A DNA stretch of 64,000 nt from Candidatus Avimuribaculum pullicola. GTDB taxonomy: Bacteria > Bacteroidota > Bacteroidia > Bacteroidales > Muribaculaceae. Positions 26,036 through 36,661 of the stretch are shown piece after piece. Where the stretch lies: NCBI GenBank assembly GCA_018716295.1, contig DVKC01000012.1:62001-126000 (forward strand), written 5' to 3'. The position numbers and the translations under genes were made by a program. Positions within the stretch are counted from its first letter, which is position 1. Each line of letters begins with the position of its first letter. The notes beneath the pieces are model-generated. The model saw nothing but the letters and a program-made list of their open reading frames with translations. It ran no database searches and was not told where the DNA came from.

Positions 26036-27055
26036 ATGGACAACAATACTGATCTCAAGAAGAAAGAAAGCACACTGTTTGCCGGGCTGGCAATAGTAGT
26101 TGCCGTAATGGTGTGCTTGTGCATAGCGGGGATATTCTTGATAAATCCTCCCGAAGAAACAGTGCAAGGGCAAGTCGAGGCCACCCACGTGCGCGTGTCG
26201 GGCAAGTTGCCAGGGCGAGTTGTGGCATTCTATGTCGAAGAAGGGCAGTCGGTAAAACAGGGCGACACATTGGCCTACATACATTCATCGACAGTCGATG
26301 CCAAGCTACTGCAAGCCCAGGCAATGGAACAAGCCGCTTCGGCACAAAACCGCAAAGCCGAAGCAGGGACACGCAGCCAGATAATAAATGCCGCCTACGA
26401 CCAATGGCAACAAGCCATAGCAGCCGAATCGATAAGGAAAAAGACATACGAACGAATGGAAAACCTTTTCAAGCAAGGCGTGGTGTCGGAACAAAAACGC
26501 GATGAAGCCCGTGCAGCCTACGATGCTGCGGCGGCCCAAGCCCGCGCTGCACGTTCGCAGTATGACTTGGCCGTAGAAGGCGCACAAACCGAAGACAAAC
26601 AAGCTGCACAAGCCCAGCAACAAGCCGCCCGCGGCACAGTGATGGAAGTGGAATCGATACTTGAAGACCAGTACCTCACTGCCCCTTGCGACGGAGAAGT
26701 GACCGACATTTACCCTCACGAGGGCGAACTTGTCGGCACTGGCACTCCTATCATGAACGTGATGCGTGCCGATGATAGCTGGGTGACATTCAACGTGCGA
26801 GAGGAATTACTTGCCAACCTGACAATGGGACAAGAAGTGCGCGTGATGATTCCAGCATTGGGGAAGAAAGAAACCACTGTGAAAATATATTACATCAAAG
26901 ACATGGGCAGTTATGCCGTGTGGAACGCAACAAAGGCATCGGGACAATACGACAGCAAGACGTTCCAAGTAAAAGCACACCCAACCGAACCTATCGAGAA
27001 CCTGCGTCCCGGGATGTCGGTGATACTGCTTGATGCCACACAATACGAAGAATGA
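26036..27055 (+). CDS. HlyD family periplasmic adaptor
   Basis: 339 residues from ATG 26036. One N-terminal membrane anchor (about 15-38, AGLAIVVAVMVCLCIAGIFLI) is followed by the biotinyl-lipoyl half motif VRVSGKLPGRVVAFYVEEGQ, a coiled-coil hairpin of about 100 residues rich in Ala and Gln, and the second lipoyl half LTAPCDGEVTDIYPHEGE. It bridges the inner-membrane permeases and TolC. It overlaps the next gene by four bases (ATGA). Confidence 0.92.
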   Translation: MDNNTDLKKKESTLFAGLAIVVAVMVCLCIAGIFLINPPEETVQGQVEATHVRVSGKLPGRVVAFYVEEGQSVKQGDTLAYIHSSTVDAKLLQAQAMEQAASAQNRKAEAGTRSQIINAAYDQWQQAIAAESIRKKTYERMENLFKQGVVSEQKRDEARAAYDAAAAQARAARSQYDLAVEGAQTEDKQAAQAQQQAARGTVMEVESILEDQYLTAPCDGEVTDIYPHEGELVGTGTPIMNVMRADDSWVTFNVREELLANLTMGQEVRVMIPALGKKETTVKIYYIKDMGSYAVWNATKASGQYDSKTFQVKAHPTEPIENLRPGMSVILLDATQYEE

Positions 27056-28224
27056 AATATCTTCTCAAGCTCATATTAGACTCTATCAAGCAGGGGTGCT
27101 TGTATGTGATGAGCCGCCCACTGTTCTTGGTGTCGATAGTGGCAATCCCGTTGGTATCGGCATTCCTGATGCTCAACTTAATGTCCGACGGACTTGCCAA
27201 CGACGTACCTGTGGCAATCGTTGACCTCGACGGATCGGAAATGTCACGCTCAATTGCCGCAAATATCGATGCCATGCAGACTACCAAAGTTGTGATGACT
27301 TGCTCCGACTTTGGCGAGGCTCGTGCTGCCGTGCAAGAAGGTAAAATCATGGGATTTTTCCTTATTCCCGAGGATTTCTCAGACGAAGCAATTGCCGGAC
27401 GCAACCCCGAAATGTCATACTACACCAATTACGCCTACATCGTGCCGGCATCTCTCATGTACAAGGGGTTCAAGACGGTATCGGTATTATCAAACGGTGC
27501 TTTGGTCAAAGCCACGCTCACATCGGCAGGACTCGCCGATGGCAGCGTATCGGCAATGTTGCAACCTGTCGTCGCCCACACCCATGCCATAGGCAACCCA
27601 TGGACAAGTTACCCCATATACATGAGCAACTCATTCATACCCGGCATTATTGCTCTCATGGCAATGATTGTAACCGTCTTCAGCATCACCGACGAGATAA
27701 AACGTGGCACATCGCCACAATGGCTCGACCGCTGTGGCGGCTCGATAATGGTCGCATTGATAGGTCGGCTCGCACCACAAACACTGCTTTTCACCCTCAC
27801 GGGGTGGATTATACAACTCGTTGTGTTCGGCTGGCTCGATTTTCCGCTGCATTGCAACATCGCAACAATGATGGCAGCAATGTTGCTACTCATACTCGCT
27901 TGCCAAGGAATGGGTGTACTGGTATGCGGCATTGTCCCCAACATGCGCATCGCACTGAGTATATGCTCATTGCTAAGTGTACTCGCATTCTCAATCAGCG
28001 GCATCACCATGCCAGTCGAAAACATGTATGGCTGGGTGGGCATCATCAGCTACATTCTTCCCATAAGATATTACTTTTTGATATATATCGACCAGGCCCT
28101 CAACGGCATTGACATATATTACTCGCGTTACTACTTCATAGCATTGTTGCTGTTTGTATTAGTATCGCTCGTGCCGCTCGCCAATCTCAAGCGAATGTGC
28201 CGCCGCCCGGTATATATTCCTTAA
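27052..28224 (+). CDS. ABC-2 type transporter permease (YbhS/YbhR-like)
   Basis: 390 residues. One N-terminal helix (PLFLVSIVAIPLVSAFLML), a large periplasmic loop of about 160 residues, then five C-terminal helices with the ABC-2 signature region SIPYILPIRYYF-like (SYILPIRYYFLIYI). It is the first of two permeases in tandem, one base apart. No ATP-binding subunit is encoded in the operon, which is unusual for an ABC exporter. Confidence 0.88.
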   Translation: MKYLLKLILDSIKQGCLYVMSRPLFLVSIVAIPLVSAFLMLNLMSDGLANDVPVAIVDLDGSEMSRSIAANIDAMQTTKVVMTCSDFGEARAAVQEGKIMGFFLIPEDFSDEAIAGRNPEMSYYTNYAYIVPASLMYKGFKTVSVLSNGALVKATLTSAGLADGSVSAMLQPVVAHTHAIGNPWTSYPIYMSNSFIPGIIALMAMIVTVFSITDEIKRGTSPQWLDRCGGSIMVALIGRLAPQTLLFTLTGWIIQLVVFGWLDFPLHCNIATMMAAMLLLILACQGMGVLVCGIVPNMRIALSICSLLSVLAFSISGITMPVENMYGWVGIISYILPIRYYFLIYIDQALNGIDIYYSRYYFIALLLFVLVSLVPLANLKRMCRRPVYIP

Positions 28225-28225
28225 A

Positions 28226-29425
28226 ATGTCAGCAATGAACAAGTTCAAGGCATGGATAATAGATGTTTTCAACGTGTGCAAGCGTGAATTTCACCTTGCA
28301 TCGCGCGACATGGGCGTGATGCTGTTCTTCCTCGCCCTGCCCATCGTCTATCCCATTCTATACACACTCATTTACAATCGTGAATATGTACACGATGTGC
28401 CTGTAGTAGTGGTCGATGATTGCCGCTCGACGACCACACGCGAGTATGCCCGCCGACTTGATGCATCGCAGTATGCCCACGTCATAGGCTATGCCGCCAA
28501 TATGCAAGAAGCAAGACAAGCAATGGCACAAAAAGATTGCTATGCCATAGTGCACTTCCCCGAAGACTTTGAAGAGTGCATCGGGCGGGGCGAAACGGCT
28601 CATTTGCCAGTATATTGCGACATGAGCCTGTTACTGCGCTACAAGAGCATACTTATGGCACAAACCGATGTGACCGCAAGCATCAGTGCCGACATACAAG
28701 CCGAGGTAATGCAAATTGCCGCCATGCAAGGGCTCTCGGCAGACAGCAATGGCGGCATTGTGCCTACAGTCAAAAGCACCTCGGTGCCAATGGGCAACAC
28801 TGCCATGGGGCTGGCTTCGGCATTGCTTCCGGGAATATTGGTACTGATATTGCAGCAGAGCTTGATTTTGGGTATATGTATGCTCGCTGCCGGCAGCCGT
28901 GAACGAGCCAGGCAAAACGGCGGCATCGACCCACAAGCCATCCAAGCAAGCATAACAGCCACTATGACGGGCAAGGCATTGTGCTACTTTGTCACCTACA
29001 TCGTCCCAACTATTTACATACTCAAGTATGTGCCGATGTTCTTCTCGTTTCCGCAAAACGGGCATTCACTCGACATCATGATATTCATGATACCATTCTT
29101 GCTATCGACCATCTTCCTGGGCATGGTGATACAACGCTTTATACATGAGCGTGAAACGGTGTTCCTGCTATTTGTGTTCTCTTCGATACTTTTCTTGTTC
29201 CTGTCGGGACTGTCATGGCCGCAATACGACATGAACACGCTCTGCACGCTCCTCAGTGGCTGTTTCCCCTCAACATGGGGCATAAACGGCTACATACACA
29301 TGAAAAGCAACGGAGCCGAATTGTGGCAGGTGGCGCACCCCTATGGCATGTTATGGCTGCTCACCGCCGCCTACTTCCTGCTCGCCTACATCATCTACCG
29401 CTACACGCCAGCCAAACATCACTGA
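28226..29425 (+). CDS. ABC-2 type transporter permease, second subunit
   Basis: 399 residues with the same architecture as the previous protein: one N-terminal helix (MGVMLFFLALPIVYPILYTL), an approximately 170-residue periplasmic part, and C-terminal helices with FPSTWGINGYIHM. It is the last gene of the tolC, hlyD, permease, permease operon. The two permeases presumably form a heterodimer. The exported compound is unknown. Confidence 0.88.
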   Translation: MSAMNKFKAWIIDVFNVCKREFHLASRDMGVMLFFLALPIVYPILYTLIYNREYVHDVPVVVVDDCRSTTTREYARRLDASQYAHVIGYAANMQEARQAMAQKDCYAIVHFPEDFEECIGRGETAHLPVYCDMSLLLRYKSILMAQTDVTASISADIQAEVMQIAAMQGLSADSNGGIVPTVKSTSVPMGNTAMGLASALLPGILVLILQQSLILGICMLAAGSRERARQNGGIDPQAIQASITATMTGKALCYFVTYIVPTIYILKYVPMFFSFPQNGHSLDIMIFMIPFLLSTIFLGMVIQRFIHERETVFLLFVFSSILFLFLSGLSWPQYDMNTLCTLLSGCFPSTWGINGYIHMKSNGAELWQVAHPYGMLWLLTAAYFLLAYIIYRYTPAKHH

Positions 29426-29477
29426 CTTTTTTGTTACCGATAGCGGCAAAAGGTGGCGGCGGCTTGCGATTTTTTCG

Positions 29478-29485
29478 TAATTTTG
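29478..29485 (+). promoter_or_regulatory. -7 box for the HAD, ribF, upp operon
   Basis: TAATTTTG, 28 bases upstream of ATG 29513. It lies inside the longer open frame beginning at 29453 and so supports the shorter protein. Confidence 0.45.
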
Positions 29486-29512
29486 TGCAATAATTTCTTA
29501 TTGCACTCATTT

Positions 29513-30142
29513 ATGATTAAAAACCTCCTCTTCGACCTCGGCGGCGTGATAATGGACATCAAACGCGAACGATGTGTCGATGCACTCACACGGATAGGTG
29601 TGGAAAATGCCAATGAAATGCTGGGACTATATGTGCAATCGGGCGACTTCATGAACCTTGAAAACGGCTCCATAACAGCCGATGAGTTCCGCGACTCGAT
29701 ACGCGCCAGCATCAAGAACGGCAATAGCGTAAGCAACGATGAAATCGACCAAGCACTCAACGCATTCCTCCTGGGAATACCACTGCACCGTCTTGTCGCA
29801 CTGCGCAAGTTGCGCCAAAACTATAAAATATACTTGCTGTCGAACACCAACCCGATAATGTTCTACAGCGAGATTGCCCGCCAGTTTGCGAAAGAGGGGA
29901 AAACAATCGACGACTATTTCGATGGGCAAGTGGTATCATTCCTCGCCCGCAGCAACAAGCCAGAGCGCAAAATATTTGAATATGCCATCACGCACCTCGG
30001 CATATCCCCATCCGAAACGCTATTTCTCGATGACTCGCAAAGCAACCTTGATGCCGCAGCACAATTGGGTTTTGCGACTGCATTGGTTCCACCCGGGACA
30101 GAATTTGAAGAAATACTCACTCATATATTGCCAATAGCCTGA
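29513..30142 (+). CDS. HAD family hydrolase (sugar-phosphatase-like)
   Basis: 209 residues from ATG 29513. Motif I is degenerate: LLFDLGGVIMD has Asp and then Gly-Gly in place of the second Asp, as in the YihX-type alpha-D-glucose-1-phosphatase branch. Motif II is LLSNTNP, the motif III lysine is in RSNKPERKIF, and motif IV is LFLDDSQSNL. A helical cap lies between about 15 and 90. It is probably a cytosolic phosphatase of small sugar phosphates or nucleotides. It is followed by ribF after six bases; a supporting role in flavin synthesis (the HAD step that dephosphorylates a pyrimidine intermediate) is possible but unproven. Confidence 0.85.
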   Translation: MIKNLLFDLGGVIMDIKRERCVDALTRIGVENANEMLGLYVQSGDFMNLENGSITADEFRDSIRASIKNGNSVSNDEIDQALNAFLLGIPLHRLVALRKLRQNYKIYLLSNTNPIMFYSEIARQFAKEGKTIDDYFDGQVVSFLARSNKPERKIFEYAITHLGISPSETLFLDDSQSNLDAAAQLGFATALVPPGTEFEEILTHILPIA

Positions 30143-30148
30143 CAAGCA

Positions 30149-31081
30149 ATGGAAGTGGTCACGCAACCGCATATTATCCCCGCTGCCAGCATCGCAGCTA
30201 CGATAGGAATGTTTGACGGCGTTCACCGCGGCCACACAATGCTCATCGACACCCTCAACGACATAGCCAGGGCAAAAGGCCAGAAATCGGCTGTCATAAC
30301 TTTCAGGACACACCCCCAAAAGGTGCTTCGCCCCGATACCGACTTACAGATGATAATGCCGCTCGACGACCGCTTGCAGGCAATAGCCGATGCTGGTGCC
30401 GACTATGTGGTGCTGATGGACTTCGACCATCAGCTTGCCCAGCTCGACTCGCGCAGCTACATACGCCTCATTCGCGACAATTATGGCGTGTCAACGCTCG
30501 TCACCGGATTTAACCACCGTTTCGGGCATAACCGCCAAGAAGGGTTCGACGACTACCGCCGGCATGGCATAGAATTGGGCGTGGAACTGTTCCAGGCCGA
30601 TGAATACCGCGGGCCCCATAGCCCTGTCAGCTCATCAATTATCCGCCGCCTCATCACCGCCGGAAAAGTAGATGATGCCGCAAAGTGCCTCGGACACCCA
30701 TTCACGCTCAAAGGAGTGGTGCAACACGGTTTCGAGGTTGGGCGCGAAATAGGTTTCCCAACGGCCAACGTCGGCAATATCGATTCTACGGTAATAATAC
30801 CACACCGTGGAGCATATACCGTGAGGGTGCGTGTAGGCAGCAATCCCACGCCACTCGGAGGGATGGCCAACATAGGCATACGCCCAACCATTGGCAACGG
30901 CAACCGTTGCCAAAGCATTGAAGTCCACATCTTTGACTTCAACGGCGACATCTACGGACAGCCTATAACGGTAGAATTTGTCCGCTTCCTGCGCACAGAA
31001 TTGAAAATGGGGTCACTCGACGAACTTAAGGCACAATTACACGACGACCGCACACGCTCATTGCAAATCCTCAACCAATAG
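30149..31081 (+). CDS. ribF: Bifunctional riboflavin kinase/FAD synthetase
   Basis: 310 residues. The N-terminal FMN adenylyltransferase domain has TIGMFDGVHRGHTMLI and the GFNHRFGHNRQ motif. The C-terminal flavokinase domain begins at about 185 with GFEVGREIGFPTANVG and contains PHRGAYTVRV. It converts riboflavin to FMN and FAD in the cytosol. It is cotranscribed with the HAD phosphatase upstream and upp 19 bases downstream. Confidence 0.95.
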   Translation: MEVVTQPHIIPAASIAATIGMFDGVHRGHTMLIDTLNDIARAKGQKSAVITFRTHPQKVLRPDTDLQMIMPLDDRLQAIADAGADYVVLMDFDHQLAQLDSRSYIRLIRDNYGVSTLVTGFNHRFGHNRQEGFDDYRRHGIELGVELFQADEYRGPHSPVSSSIIRRLITAGKVDDAAKCLGHPFTLKGVVQHGFEVGREIGFPTANVGNIDSTVIIPHRGAYTVRVRVGSNPTPLGGMANIGIRPTIGNGNRCQSIEVHIFDFNGDIYGQPITVEFVRFLRTELKMGSLDELKAQLHDDRTRSLQILNQ

Positions 31082-31100
31082 CAACCTAACATACCCAAAC

Positions 31101-31754
31101 ATGGAAATTATAAATTTTGACGAACAAAACTCACTCGTGAGCCAGTTCATGATGGAGCTGCGCAATGTTGACATACAGACCGACAAAATGCGCTTCCGCA
31201 AAAACCTGATAAGGATAGGCGAAATAATGGCTTACGAAATATCACGACGGCTGAATTACAACACTACCAGCACCACCACGCCACTCGGCACCGCACAATG
31301 CCACACGATAGCCGACCAAGTGGTGCTTGCCACCATATTGCGCGCCGGAATACCATTCCACGAGGGATTTCTCAACTACTTTGACAACGCCCAGAATGCT
31401 TTTGTGAGTGCATATCGCAAATACAAGCCACACAGCGACACATTCGACATACACATTGAATATATCGCCAGCCCGCGCATAACAGGCAAAACGGTAATAA
31501 TCGCCGACCCGATGCTTGCCACTGGTTCGTCGATGGAACTTGCCTATCAGGCATTGCTCACAAAAGGGAAACCTGCCAGTCTGCACCTCGCAGCTGTAAT
31601 AGCATCGCAACAGGCTATCGACATGGTTCAAAAGCACTTCCCCGAAAACACAACCTTGTGGGTAGGCGCAATCGACCCGTCGCTGAACCCACACTCCTAC
31701 ATCGTGCCCGGTCTGGGCGATGCTGGCGACCTTGCCTACGGCGACAAAGAATAA
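31101..31754 (+). CDS. upp: Uracil phosphoribosyltransferase
   Basis: 217 residues, the usual length. The PRPP loop VIIADPMLATGSSM and the uracil-binding end GLGDAGDLAYG are intact, as is ATILRAGIPFHEGF. It salvages uracil to UMP. It is the last gene of the HAD, ribF, upp run, and its stop lies nine bases from the convergent S66 peptidase. Confidence 0.93.
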   Translation: MEIINFDEQNSLVSQFMMELRNVDIQTDKMRFRKNLIRIGEIMAYEISRRLNYNTTSTTTPLGTAQCHTIADQVVLATILRAGIPFHEGFLNYFDNAQNAFVSAYRKYKPHSDTFDIHIEYIASPRITGKTVIIADPMLATGSSMELAYQALLTKGKPASLHLAAVIASQQAIDMVQKHFPENTTLWVGAIDPSLNPHSYIVPGLGDAGDLAYGDKE

Positions 31755-31763
31755 AAAAATAGC

Positions 31764-32681
31764 TTATATCCCCAAGTGGCATAGCTCAACCGACGACACA
31801 CCGACCAACAGGCGCGCCATACACCCTTCGATAAGTGGGCGATTGTCATCGACATGCCCCAAAGGGAAATCAAAAGCCACAGGATAGCCGTATGGTTCTA
31901 CCATGCGGCTTATCATTTGTTCCATTGTTTCGCCATTGCGGTCGGGAGAATGATAATTAGTAAACCTGCCCACCACAAGCCCCTGCAGCCCGGCAAGCAC
32001 GCCATTAAGCCTGAGCGTGTGCAACATGCGCTCCACCTTATAAACCTCCTCACCAATATCCTCGATAAAAAGTATCCGACCTGGCTTGAAAATGTCGTAA
32101 GGCGTGGATATAAGCCCGCTGAGTACCGCAAGGTTGCCACCGACCAGCATGCCGACAGCCTCGCCCCGACGATTTAACGGGTGTGAAGCGACATTGTAAT
32201 GCGGCAAACGCCCCTGCAACACATCGAGCAACAACATGCTACATGAATCGCCGGCACCACGCTCGGCAAGCAACTTGGCCATCGATGCATGGATACTAGC
32301 AACACCCACACTCAACAATGCAGCATGAATGGCCGATATATCGCTGAAACCTATCACCCATTTAGGCTCATCGAGCAGTGGGCGCAAATCTACATGCGGC
32401 AGCAATTGCACAGCTCCATAGCCACCACGGCTACACAAGATAGCTCGCACCGATGGTTCGGAAACGGCCCATTGCAGGTCGGCAAGCCGCTCGCCTACCG
32501 TTCCACTATAACTGCCATTACGCCCCTTGCAATGTGGTGTTACCACAGGCTCGAAACCCCACTCACACAATGCCGCAACAGCACCATCGACCCTCGATGG
32601 GTCGATATATGACGACGGCGACAAGATTGCCACCTTGTCGCCGTGTTTTAAAGATTCGGGAAATATCATTCTGTCAATCAT
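31764..32681 (-). CDS. LD-carboxypeptidase (peptidase family S66)
   Basis: 305 residues. The nucleophilic Ser sits in [19 protein letters not shown]; the Glu and His of the Ser-Glu-His triad would be in [16 protein letters not shown] and [11 protein letters not shown]. No signal peptide is visible, consistent with cytosolic turnover of muropeptides (murein tetrapeptide LD-carboxypeptidase); MccF-type immunity is an alternative. It overlaps the end of metG by four bases (ATGA), so the two are cotranscribed. Confidence 0.9.
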   Translation of the reverse strand: MIDRMIFPESLKHGDKVAILSPSSYIDPSRVDGAVAALCEWGFEPVVTPHCKGRNGSYSGTVGERLADLQWAVSEPSVRAILCSRGGYGAVQLLPHVDLRPLLDEPKWVIGFSDISAIHAALLSVGVASIHASMAKLLAERGAGDSCSMLLLDVLQGRLPHYNVASHPLNRRGEAVGMLVGGNLAVLSGLISTPYDIFKPGRILFIEDIGEEVYKVERMLHTLRLNGVLAGLQGLVVGRFTNYHSPDRNGETMEQMISRMVEPYGYPVAFDFPLGHVDDNRPLIEGCMARLLVGVSSVELCHLGI

Positions 32682-34717
32682 TTAACTTGGCAGCCAGGTT
32701 TTACTTCACCCTGCGGGCCAATTACCACCAAGCGGCCACCAGCATCCTCGGCACTCAATATCATGCCTTGCGACTCTACACCCTTGAGTTTGCGGGGTTC
32801 AAGGTTGGCAATGAAGCACACCTCCTTGCCAACGAGCTCTTCTGGCTTGTAATACTTGGCGATACCGCTCACTATGGTACGCCCTCCCAACCCGTCGTCA
32901 ATTTTAAACTGCAGCAGCTTGTCAGACTTTGGCACTTTCTGGCATTCAAGCACCTTGCCTACACGAATGTCAAGTTTGGCAAAATCGTCAATTTTGACAG
33001 ATTCGGCTACAGGTTCGGCCTGGAAGTTCTTTATGATATTTTCTTGTTTTATACGTTCCAACCGCTCGATTTGGGCATTAATTGCAGCATCTTCGATTTT
33101 CTCGAACAGCAATTCGGGCTTAGCCACATGACTGCCCACTGCAAGAATATCGATGCTGCCGAGCTTGTTCCAGTCGGCATCACCCATGTTGAGCATCTTG
33201 CGCAACTTGGCTGCCGAGAACGGCAAGAATGGCTCAAATGCTATAGCCAGGTTTGCCGTAATCTGCATTGCTACATTAAGTATGGTAGCCACGCGCCCCA
33301 TGTCGGTCTTGGCCAATTTCCAAGGCTCGGTGTCGGCAAGATACTTGTTGCCTATACGAGCCAAATTCATAGCCTCGCGCAACGCATCGCGGAAACGGAA
33401 ATGCTCAATATCTTCGCCCAGCGTGTCTTTCACATTCTTGAACTCGTCGAGCGTCTGGCGGTCATAGTCGGTCAGTTCACCAAGGGCGGGTATTTCTCCT
33501 TCAAAATACTTGTGGGTCAACACCATCGAACGGTTAACGAAATTACCAAGTATAGCCACAAGCTCATTGTTGTTGCGAGCTTGGAAATCTTTCCACGTGA
33601 AATCGTTATCCTTGGTTTCAGGAGCATTGGCAGTCAGCACATAGCGCAACACATCTTGTTTGCCTGGGAAATCCACAAGATACTCATGCAGCCACACAGC
33701 CCAGTTGCGTGAAGTGGAAATCTTGTCACCTTCCAAGTTAAGGAATTCATTGGAAGGCACATTTTCAGGCAACTGATACGATCCCTCGGCCATGAGCATT
33801 GCCGGGAACACAATGCAGTGGAACACAATGTTGTCCTTGCCTATGAAATGAATGATGCGTGTATCATCGCGTTTCCAGTATTCTTCCCAACGGTCGGGCA
33901 GCAATTCCTTTGTATTTGAGATATAGCCAATCGGGGCATCAAACCACACATACAGCACTTTCCCCTCGGCACCTTCGACAGGCACAGGCACACCCCAATC
34001 GAGGTCACGGCTCACGGCACGTGGCTGCAAACCCATGTCGAGCCACGACTTGCACTGGCCATACACGTTGGGCTTCCACTCCTTATGTTCCTCAAGTATC
34101 CACTTGCGCAACACGGGTTCCCACTTGTCGAGCGGCAAATACCAGTGCTTAGTTTCCTTCTTGACAAGTTTTGAACCACCGATGGCCGAACGCGGGTCGA
34201 TCAACTCGTCGGCACTGAGTGAAGTTCCGCACTTCTCACACTGGTCGCCGTATGCCTGCGGGTTGCCGCAGTGCGGGCAAGTACCCACGATATAGCGGTC
34301 GGCAAGGAATTGCCCGGCCTCTTCGTCGTAATATTGCATCGAGGTCTTTTCGATAAACTCGCCTTTGTCGTAAAGCGTGCGGAAAAAGTCGCTTGCCGTC
34401 TTGCGATGTATCTCGCTGGTAGTGCGGGAATAAATGTCAAACGAAATTCCCAGTTCTTCAAACGAATCCTTGATTATCTTGTGGTAACGGTCAACAATAT
34501 CTTGCGGAGATACGCCCTCCTTGCGAGCCTTGAGCGTGATGGGCACACCATGCTCGTCGCTTCCGCCTATCATTATCACGTCCTCGCCCTTCATTCGCAA
34601 ATAGCGAGTATAAATGTCGGCAGGAACATACACTCCTGCAAGGTGCCCGATATGTACGGGGCCGTTGGCGTATGGCAACGCCGTGGTGACGAGAGTTCGT
34701 GCAAATTTCTTCTCCAT
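32678..34717 (-). CDS. metG: Methionyl-tRNA synthetase
   Basis: 679 residues. The class I signature is [11 protein letters not shown], zinc-binding [18 protein letters not shown] follows, and the KMSKS equivalent is GDKISTSRN. The C-terminal 110 residues are an EMAP-II-like tRNA-binding domain ([15 protein letters not shown]), found in dimeric bacterial enzymes. It is the first gene of the metG and S66 peptidase pair, with a TAATTTTG box at 34746-34753. Confidence 0.97.
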   Translation of the reverse strand: MEKKFARTLVTTALPYANGPVHIGHLAGVYVPADIYTRYLRMKGEDVIMIGGSDEHGVPITLKARKEGVSPQDIVDRYHKIIKDSFEELGISFDIYSRTTSEIHRKTASDFFRTLYDKGEFIEKTSMQYYDEEAGQFLADRYIVGTCPHCGNPQAYGDQCEKCGTSLSADELIDPRSAIGGSKLVKKETKHWYLPLDKWEPVLRKWILEEHKEWKPNVYGQCKSWLDMGLQPRAVSRDLDWGVPVPVEGAEGKVLYVWFDAPIGYISNTKELLPDRWEEYWKRDDTRIIHFIGKDNIVFHCIVFPAMLMAEGSYQLPENVPSNEFLNLEGDKISTSRNWAVWLHEYLVDFPGKQDVLRYVLTANAPETKDNDFTWKDFQARNNNELVAILGNFVNRSMVLTHKYFEGEIPALGELTDYDRQTLDEFKNVKDTLGEDIEHFRFRDALREAMNLARIGNKYLADTEPWKLAKTDMGRVATILNVAMQITANLAIAFEPFLPFSAAKLRKMLNMGDADWNKLGSIDILAVGSHVAKPELLFEKIEDAAINAQIERLERIKQENIIKNFQAEPVAESVKIDDFAKLDIRVGKVLECQKVPKSDKLLQFKIDDGLGGRTIVSGIAKYYKPEELVGKEVCFIANLEPRKLKGVESQGMILSAEDAGGRLVVIGPQGEVKPGCQVK

Positions 34718-34745
34718 ATATTACTAAATTACTTTTTTGTTTGTG

Positions 34746-34753
34746 CAAAATTA
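34746..34753 (-). promoter_or_regulatory. -7 box for metG
   Basis: The minus strand reads TAATTTTG, 28 bases upstream of the start. Confidence 0.45.
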
Positions 34754-34785
34754 CAAAATTATCGGCAACATCGATGCTTGTTGCA

Positions 34786-34846
34786 AAAGACGGCCTGCAA
34801 TGGCGTGGAGGGCTCAACATGCCCCATCCCCGCACCTTGCAGGCCG
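34786..34846 (-). terminator. Probable terminator of the AspT/YidE-type transporter gene
   Basis: CGGCCTGCAA (34791-34800) and TTGCAGGCCG (34837-34846) form a perfect 10-bp stem around a loop that itself can pair GGGC with GCCC. The minus strand continues TCTTTTG, a weak U-tract. Confidence 0.5.
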
Positions 34847-34882
34847 CATATCTTCGATAGCCGTATGTGGGCTACGCCGCAC

Positions 34883-36565
34883 TTATATCAAAGCGAGAAT
34901 CAAGATTTGTGCCGAGATTACACGCAAGAACATCGTGAGCGGATACACCGTAGAATATGCCACGGCTGGTGCGTCGTTGTTGGCAGTCTTGTTGCTATAA
35001 GCCAATGCTGGTGGGTCGGTATAACTACCCGAAAGCAGACCCATGATTGAGAAATAGTTCAGCTTATACTTGTAACGAGCAATCAAGCCTACTATAAGCA
35101 ATGGAATGAACGTGATAAAGAAACCATAAATCACCCAACGCAAACCTGTGGCATTGAACACAGTTTCGGCAAAGTCGCCACCTGCAGCGATACCCACCGA
35201 TGCAAGGAAGAGGCATATACCTATTTCACGCAACATGAGGCTCGCAGCCGATGATGTGTAGGTGACAAGTTTCACCTTGTAGCCGAAGCAGCTGATGAGG
35301 ATTGCCATGATGAGCGGGCCACCTGCCAACCCCAGCTTCATCGGAACCGACATTCCCGGGAAGGCGATAGGTATCGAACCAAGGACAATACCAAGCAAAA
35401 TACCAAAGAACATCGTGAACATATTGGGTTGGTTAAGACGCTTCACCGAGTTACCCATGCGTTCGGCAAGGCGGTTGATATCGTCGATATTGCCGACTAC
35501 GGTCAGGCGGTCACCAATCTGCAATGCCAGGTTTGGATTGGCAAGCAGGTCAACACCCGCACGGTTTACACGTGTCACATTCAACTTGTAACCCATGTGC
35601 AAGCGCAGCGAACCGATTTTGCGACCCGAGTATTCGCTCTTTGTCACCAATATGCGGCGCGACACAGCAGGGCCGCTGGTCATGTTCCAGTCCATATCAA
35701 TCTTATGGCCAATCACCGACTCATACACATGTTCTTCCTGTGCCGAAATCACTATCAGCAGCAAGTCGTCTTTCTCGATGAGCGTATCAGACTTGGGGAT
35801 AATTATTTCACCCGTCGAAGCCTTTTTCATACGCGAAATCACATAGTTGCGGTCGATAACATCGTGAACCTGCTTCACTGTGTGATTGAAAATAAGCGCG
35901 TTGGTCACCTGCAACGTAATAACGTGAGGCTTGAGTTGGCTTTGTTCGTTCTCTTGGTCAAGGCTTTCCTGTTCCTTGTCAAGGCCAATGCGGAAAATCG
36001 CTTTCACCAGTATCATCGACAATATGATACCCAGCACGCCCAATGGATAGGCAGCTGCATAACCCATCGACATGCCTTGTATAGCCTCGGCAGCCGCTGC
36101 ACCTTGCACCTCGGTAAGTGTCTGCTGTGCAGCACCGAGTCCAGGGGTATTGGTGACAGCACCCGATAACACACCCACCAAGTTGGTAATGCTTATACCG
36201 CCAAACCCGAAGTAAATGGCAAGGGCCACAACGATGTTAAGAACGATTATCAACACGGCAAGCCCGTTAAGGATAAGCCCTCCTTTCTTAAACGAGGAGA
36301 AAAATCCAGGGCCCACTTGCAAACCTATCGAGAAGATGAACAATATAAGTCCAAATTCCCTGATGAAATTAAGAATCTGCGGGTTAACCGACAGCTGCAA
36401 ATGCCCTGCGAGGATACCCACGAAAAGCACAAAAGTCACTCCGAGCGAAATCCCGAAGATTTTGATCTTTCCCAAGATGACACCAAACGCTATCACCAGT
36501 GCATACAAAAATATGGCATGGGCGACAGAGTTGTTGTCGGTAATTAGTTCAATCAGCCAACTCAT
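34883..36565 (-). CDS. AspT/YidE/YbjL-type transporter with two RCK_C domains
   Basis: 560 residues. Two halves of five or so membrane helices (about 1-165 and 385-560) each carry the YidE/YbjL duplication motif (AGHLQLSVNPQILNFIREFGLILFIFSIGLQVGP; the second half with LREIGICLFLASVGIAAG). Between them are two RCK_C/TrkA_C domains (about 205-370). The family includes the AspT aspartate:alanine exchanger, but most members have no assigned substrate. It is monocistronic, with a box at 36604-36611. Confidence 0.9.
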   Translation of the reverse strand: MSWLIELITDNNSVAHAIFLYALVIAFGVILGKIKIFGISLGVTFVLFVGILAGHLQLSVNPQILNFIREFGLILFIFSIGLQVGPGFFSSFKKGGLILNGLAVLIIVLNIVVALAIYFGFGGISITNLVGVLSGAVTNTPGLGAAQQTLTEVQGAAAAEAIQGMSMGYAAAYPLGVLGIILSMILVKAIFRIGLDKEQESLDQENEQSQLKPHVITLQVTNALIFNHTVKQVHDVIDRNYVISRMKKASTGEIIIPKSDTLIEKDDLLLIVISAQEEHVYESVIGHKIDMDWNMTSGPAVSRRILVTKSEYSGRKIGSLRLHMGYKLNVTRVNRAGVDLLANPNLALQIGDRLTVVGNIDDINRLAERMGNSVKRLNQPNMFTMFFGILLGIVLGSIPIAFPGMSVPMKLGLAGGPLIMAILISCFGYKVKLVTYTSSAASLMLREIGICLFLASVGIAAGGDFAETVFNATGLRWVIYGFFITFIPLLIVGLIARYKYKLNYFSIMGLLSGSYTDPPALAYSNKTANNDAPAVAYSTVYPLTMFLRVISAQILILALI

Positions 36566-36603
36566 AAAAATTCTGAAAAGTTATTCGTTTATAAGAACGG
36601 GTG

Positions 36604-36611
36604 CAAAATTA
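36604..36611 (-). promoter_or_regulatory. -7 box for the AspT/YidE-type transporter
   Basis: The minus strand reads TAATTTTG, 38 bases upstream of the start. Confidence 0.4.
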
Positions 36612-36661
36612 CTCTTTTATTTCCAAATTTTTGTAACACTATGATATTTTTCCCGCAATAT

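Noticed and set aside
24565-29425. The TolC/HlyD/permease operon as exporter of the radical SAM peptide
   Set aside because: It lies about 20 kb away with its own promoter and no shared sequence signal; nothing links the two.
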